Source: Trogon surrucura
Lineage: Eukaryota > Chordata > Aves > Trogoniformes > Trogonidae
Length of the DNA: 64,000 nt
Direction: 5' to 3'
NCBI GenBank assembly: GCA_020746105.1
Contig: CM036626.1
Span: forward strand, 18,279,001-18,343,000
How positions within the stretch are numbered: the stretch's first letter is position 1; every line of letters begins with the position of its first letter. The notes under the pieces were generated by a model. It ran no database searches. It was not told the origin of the DNA and saw only the letters and a list, made by a program, of their open reading frames with translations. Made by a program: the position numbers and the translations under genes. Below, in pieces: positions 63,139-64,000 of this stretch.

Positions 63139-64000
63139 GAGAGCAGATACACTTCATCTCAGGGTGTCACCATCCCTCATCAGAAAGGACAGAAGGTGGC
63201 TGCAAGGAATGGTCATCAAGAAGCCCTGCAGAGACAGCCCCAAACCCCCATCCCTCAGCCAGGTGGGCTGAGGGGGCCACCTGTTACCTGGGACCCACCT
63301 GCTGACACCGAAAGTTGGAGATTGATGATGGTGACCAAGATTTTCATCATTCAGTGAGATAGCAAGAGGCAGAGACAAATAACTTCTGTAGGCTGCGAGG
63401 CTGGTAGGAGTGGTCTTGCCTCATGGTTCATTGAATTTCCAGAAAGCTTCATCTGCTGTCGTTAAGCGCTACGCTAACGAGACTGCGTGGTTTTCCAGTG
63501 ATTTGACTCCAGCAGACACAGCAAAACTTCAAGTACTTCTTTAAACCACAGCCTTAGTGATGACTAATATCAAAAACCCGAGAAAAGGGGGCAATACGGG
63601 TCACTAAAAGCTCTAAGCGTGGTTCTGTCATCAATTCGTTGCACTGTGAAGGATGGGCAGCAGTAGGAAGGAAGGGGACCTGGGGCAGAGACATCCCAAA
63701 GTGTTATTGTAAGACCTGCAGTGCCTCGAGCATTAGAAAACAAGCACACACAGCACTGTGTGCAGCAGGGGATTATTACGGAAGACTTGATCGCTTTCTG
63801 ATTTATACCAGTGTAAATTTGGAGTACCCATACGAAAAGTCAGATTGTGCTGAGCTGGTCCCAAGCGTGAGGACATCGGCCCCAGGTCCCCTCCCAGGGT
63901 GCAGAGAGGACACGTTTGCATCTGCCGGGGGCTCGGGCAGAGCCCGCTCACGGGTGTACCTGTCCCCGCTCCACCACACAAGCCACACACCTCACCCACT

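Larger units (their letters stand above)
58312..64000. other. Intergenic DNA, no gene recognised
   Basis: 58.3-61.5 kb is GC-rich with contradictory open frames on both strands; 61.5-62.4 kb is AT-rich. A poly(T) and a small tandem repeat are listed separately. No part of SHQ1, the expected next gene by human synteny, is visible before the right edge. Confidence 0.5.

Noticed and set aside
1-64000. CRISPR arrays, tRNA, rRNA, bacterial operons or a new defence-type system
   Set aside because: Nothing of the kind is present; this is vertebrate nuclear DNA.

Overview
This is vertebrate, almost certainly avian, nuclear DNA. The repeats I can recognise are CR1-type LINEs: four have the bird-type 3' end (an AGAATCA-rich tail followed by GGTTGGAAgGGACC-like sequence), and one is an older L3-like remnant. 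There are no Alu, L1 or B-type SINEs, and the rest is sparse, low-repeat sequence with one strong CpG island. I cannot name the species. There are no bacterial-type genes, operons, rRNA, tRNA or CRISPR.

The one protein-coding gene I can prove is RYBP (RING1 and YY1 binding protein, a subunit of variant PRC1 Polycomb complexes), on the minus strand. Its first two coding exons lie at 23720-23751 (MVMGDKKSPT plus two bases of R) and 22603-22728 (the RanBP2/NZF-type zinc finger). They join in phase across a 991-bp GC-rich intron with canonical GT/AG ends. Residues peculiar to RYBP separate it from its paralogue YAF2. Exon 2 ends in a good donor, and I see no later RYBP exon, so positions 1-22602 are read as the 5' part of a long intron 2. 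The promoter and first intron form a CpG island at about 22.9-24.5 kb, with a CCAAT box and GC boxes near 24.0 kb and no ATG in the leader.

The most striking signal is an identical 18-base word, CGCTCCCTCCATCTTAGG, present three times in 342 bp of RYBP intron 1 (23317, 23440, 23641) in unrelated spacer sequence. Its core, read on the gene's own strand as AAGATGG, is the YY1 core. RYBP was named as a YY1 partner, so this looks like a YY1-dependent feedback element.

Layout. 1-22602: RYBP intron 2, with a short CR1 relic (6.9 kb), a 0.9-kb CR1 (13.5-14.4 kb), two unexplained local duplications (7.45/9.08 kb and 10.47/11.42 kb), and AT-rich blocks that may be regulatory. 22603-24530: RYBP exons 2 and 1, the promoter and the CpG island. 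24531-64000: upstream intergenic DNA with no supported coding exon. It holds an old L3-like LINE relic (29.2 kb), a double hairpin packed with TAATTA homeodomain words (33.9 kb), a 0.55-kb CR1 (46.5 kb), a CR1 scrap (58.2 kb), and several AT-rich blocks that look like conserved regulatory elements. In human the neighbours of RYBP on 3p13 are PROK2 and SHQ1 across large gene-poor intervals. An upstream gene desert therefore fits, but no part of SHQ1 is visible here.
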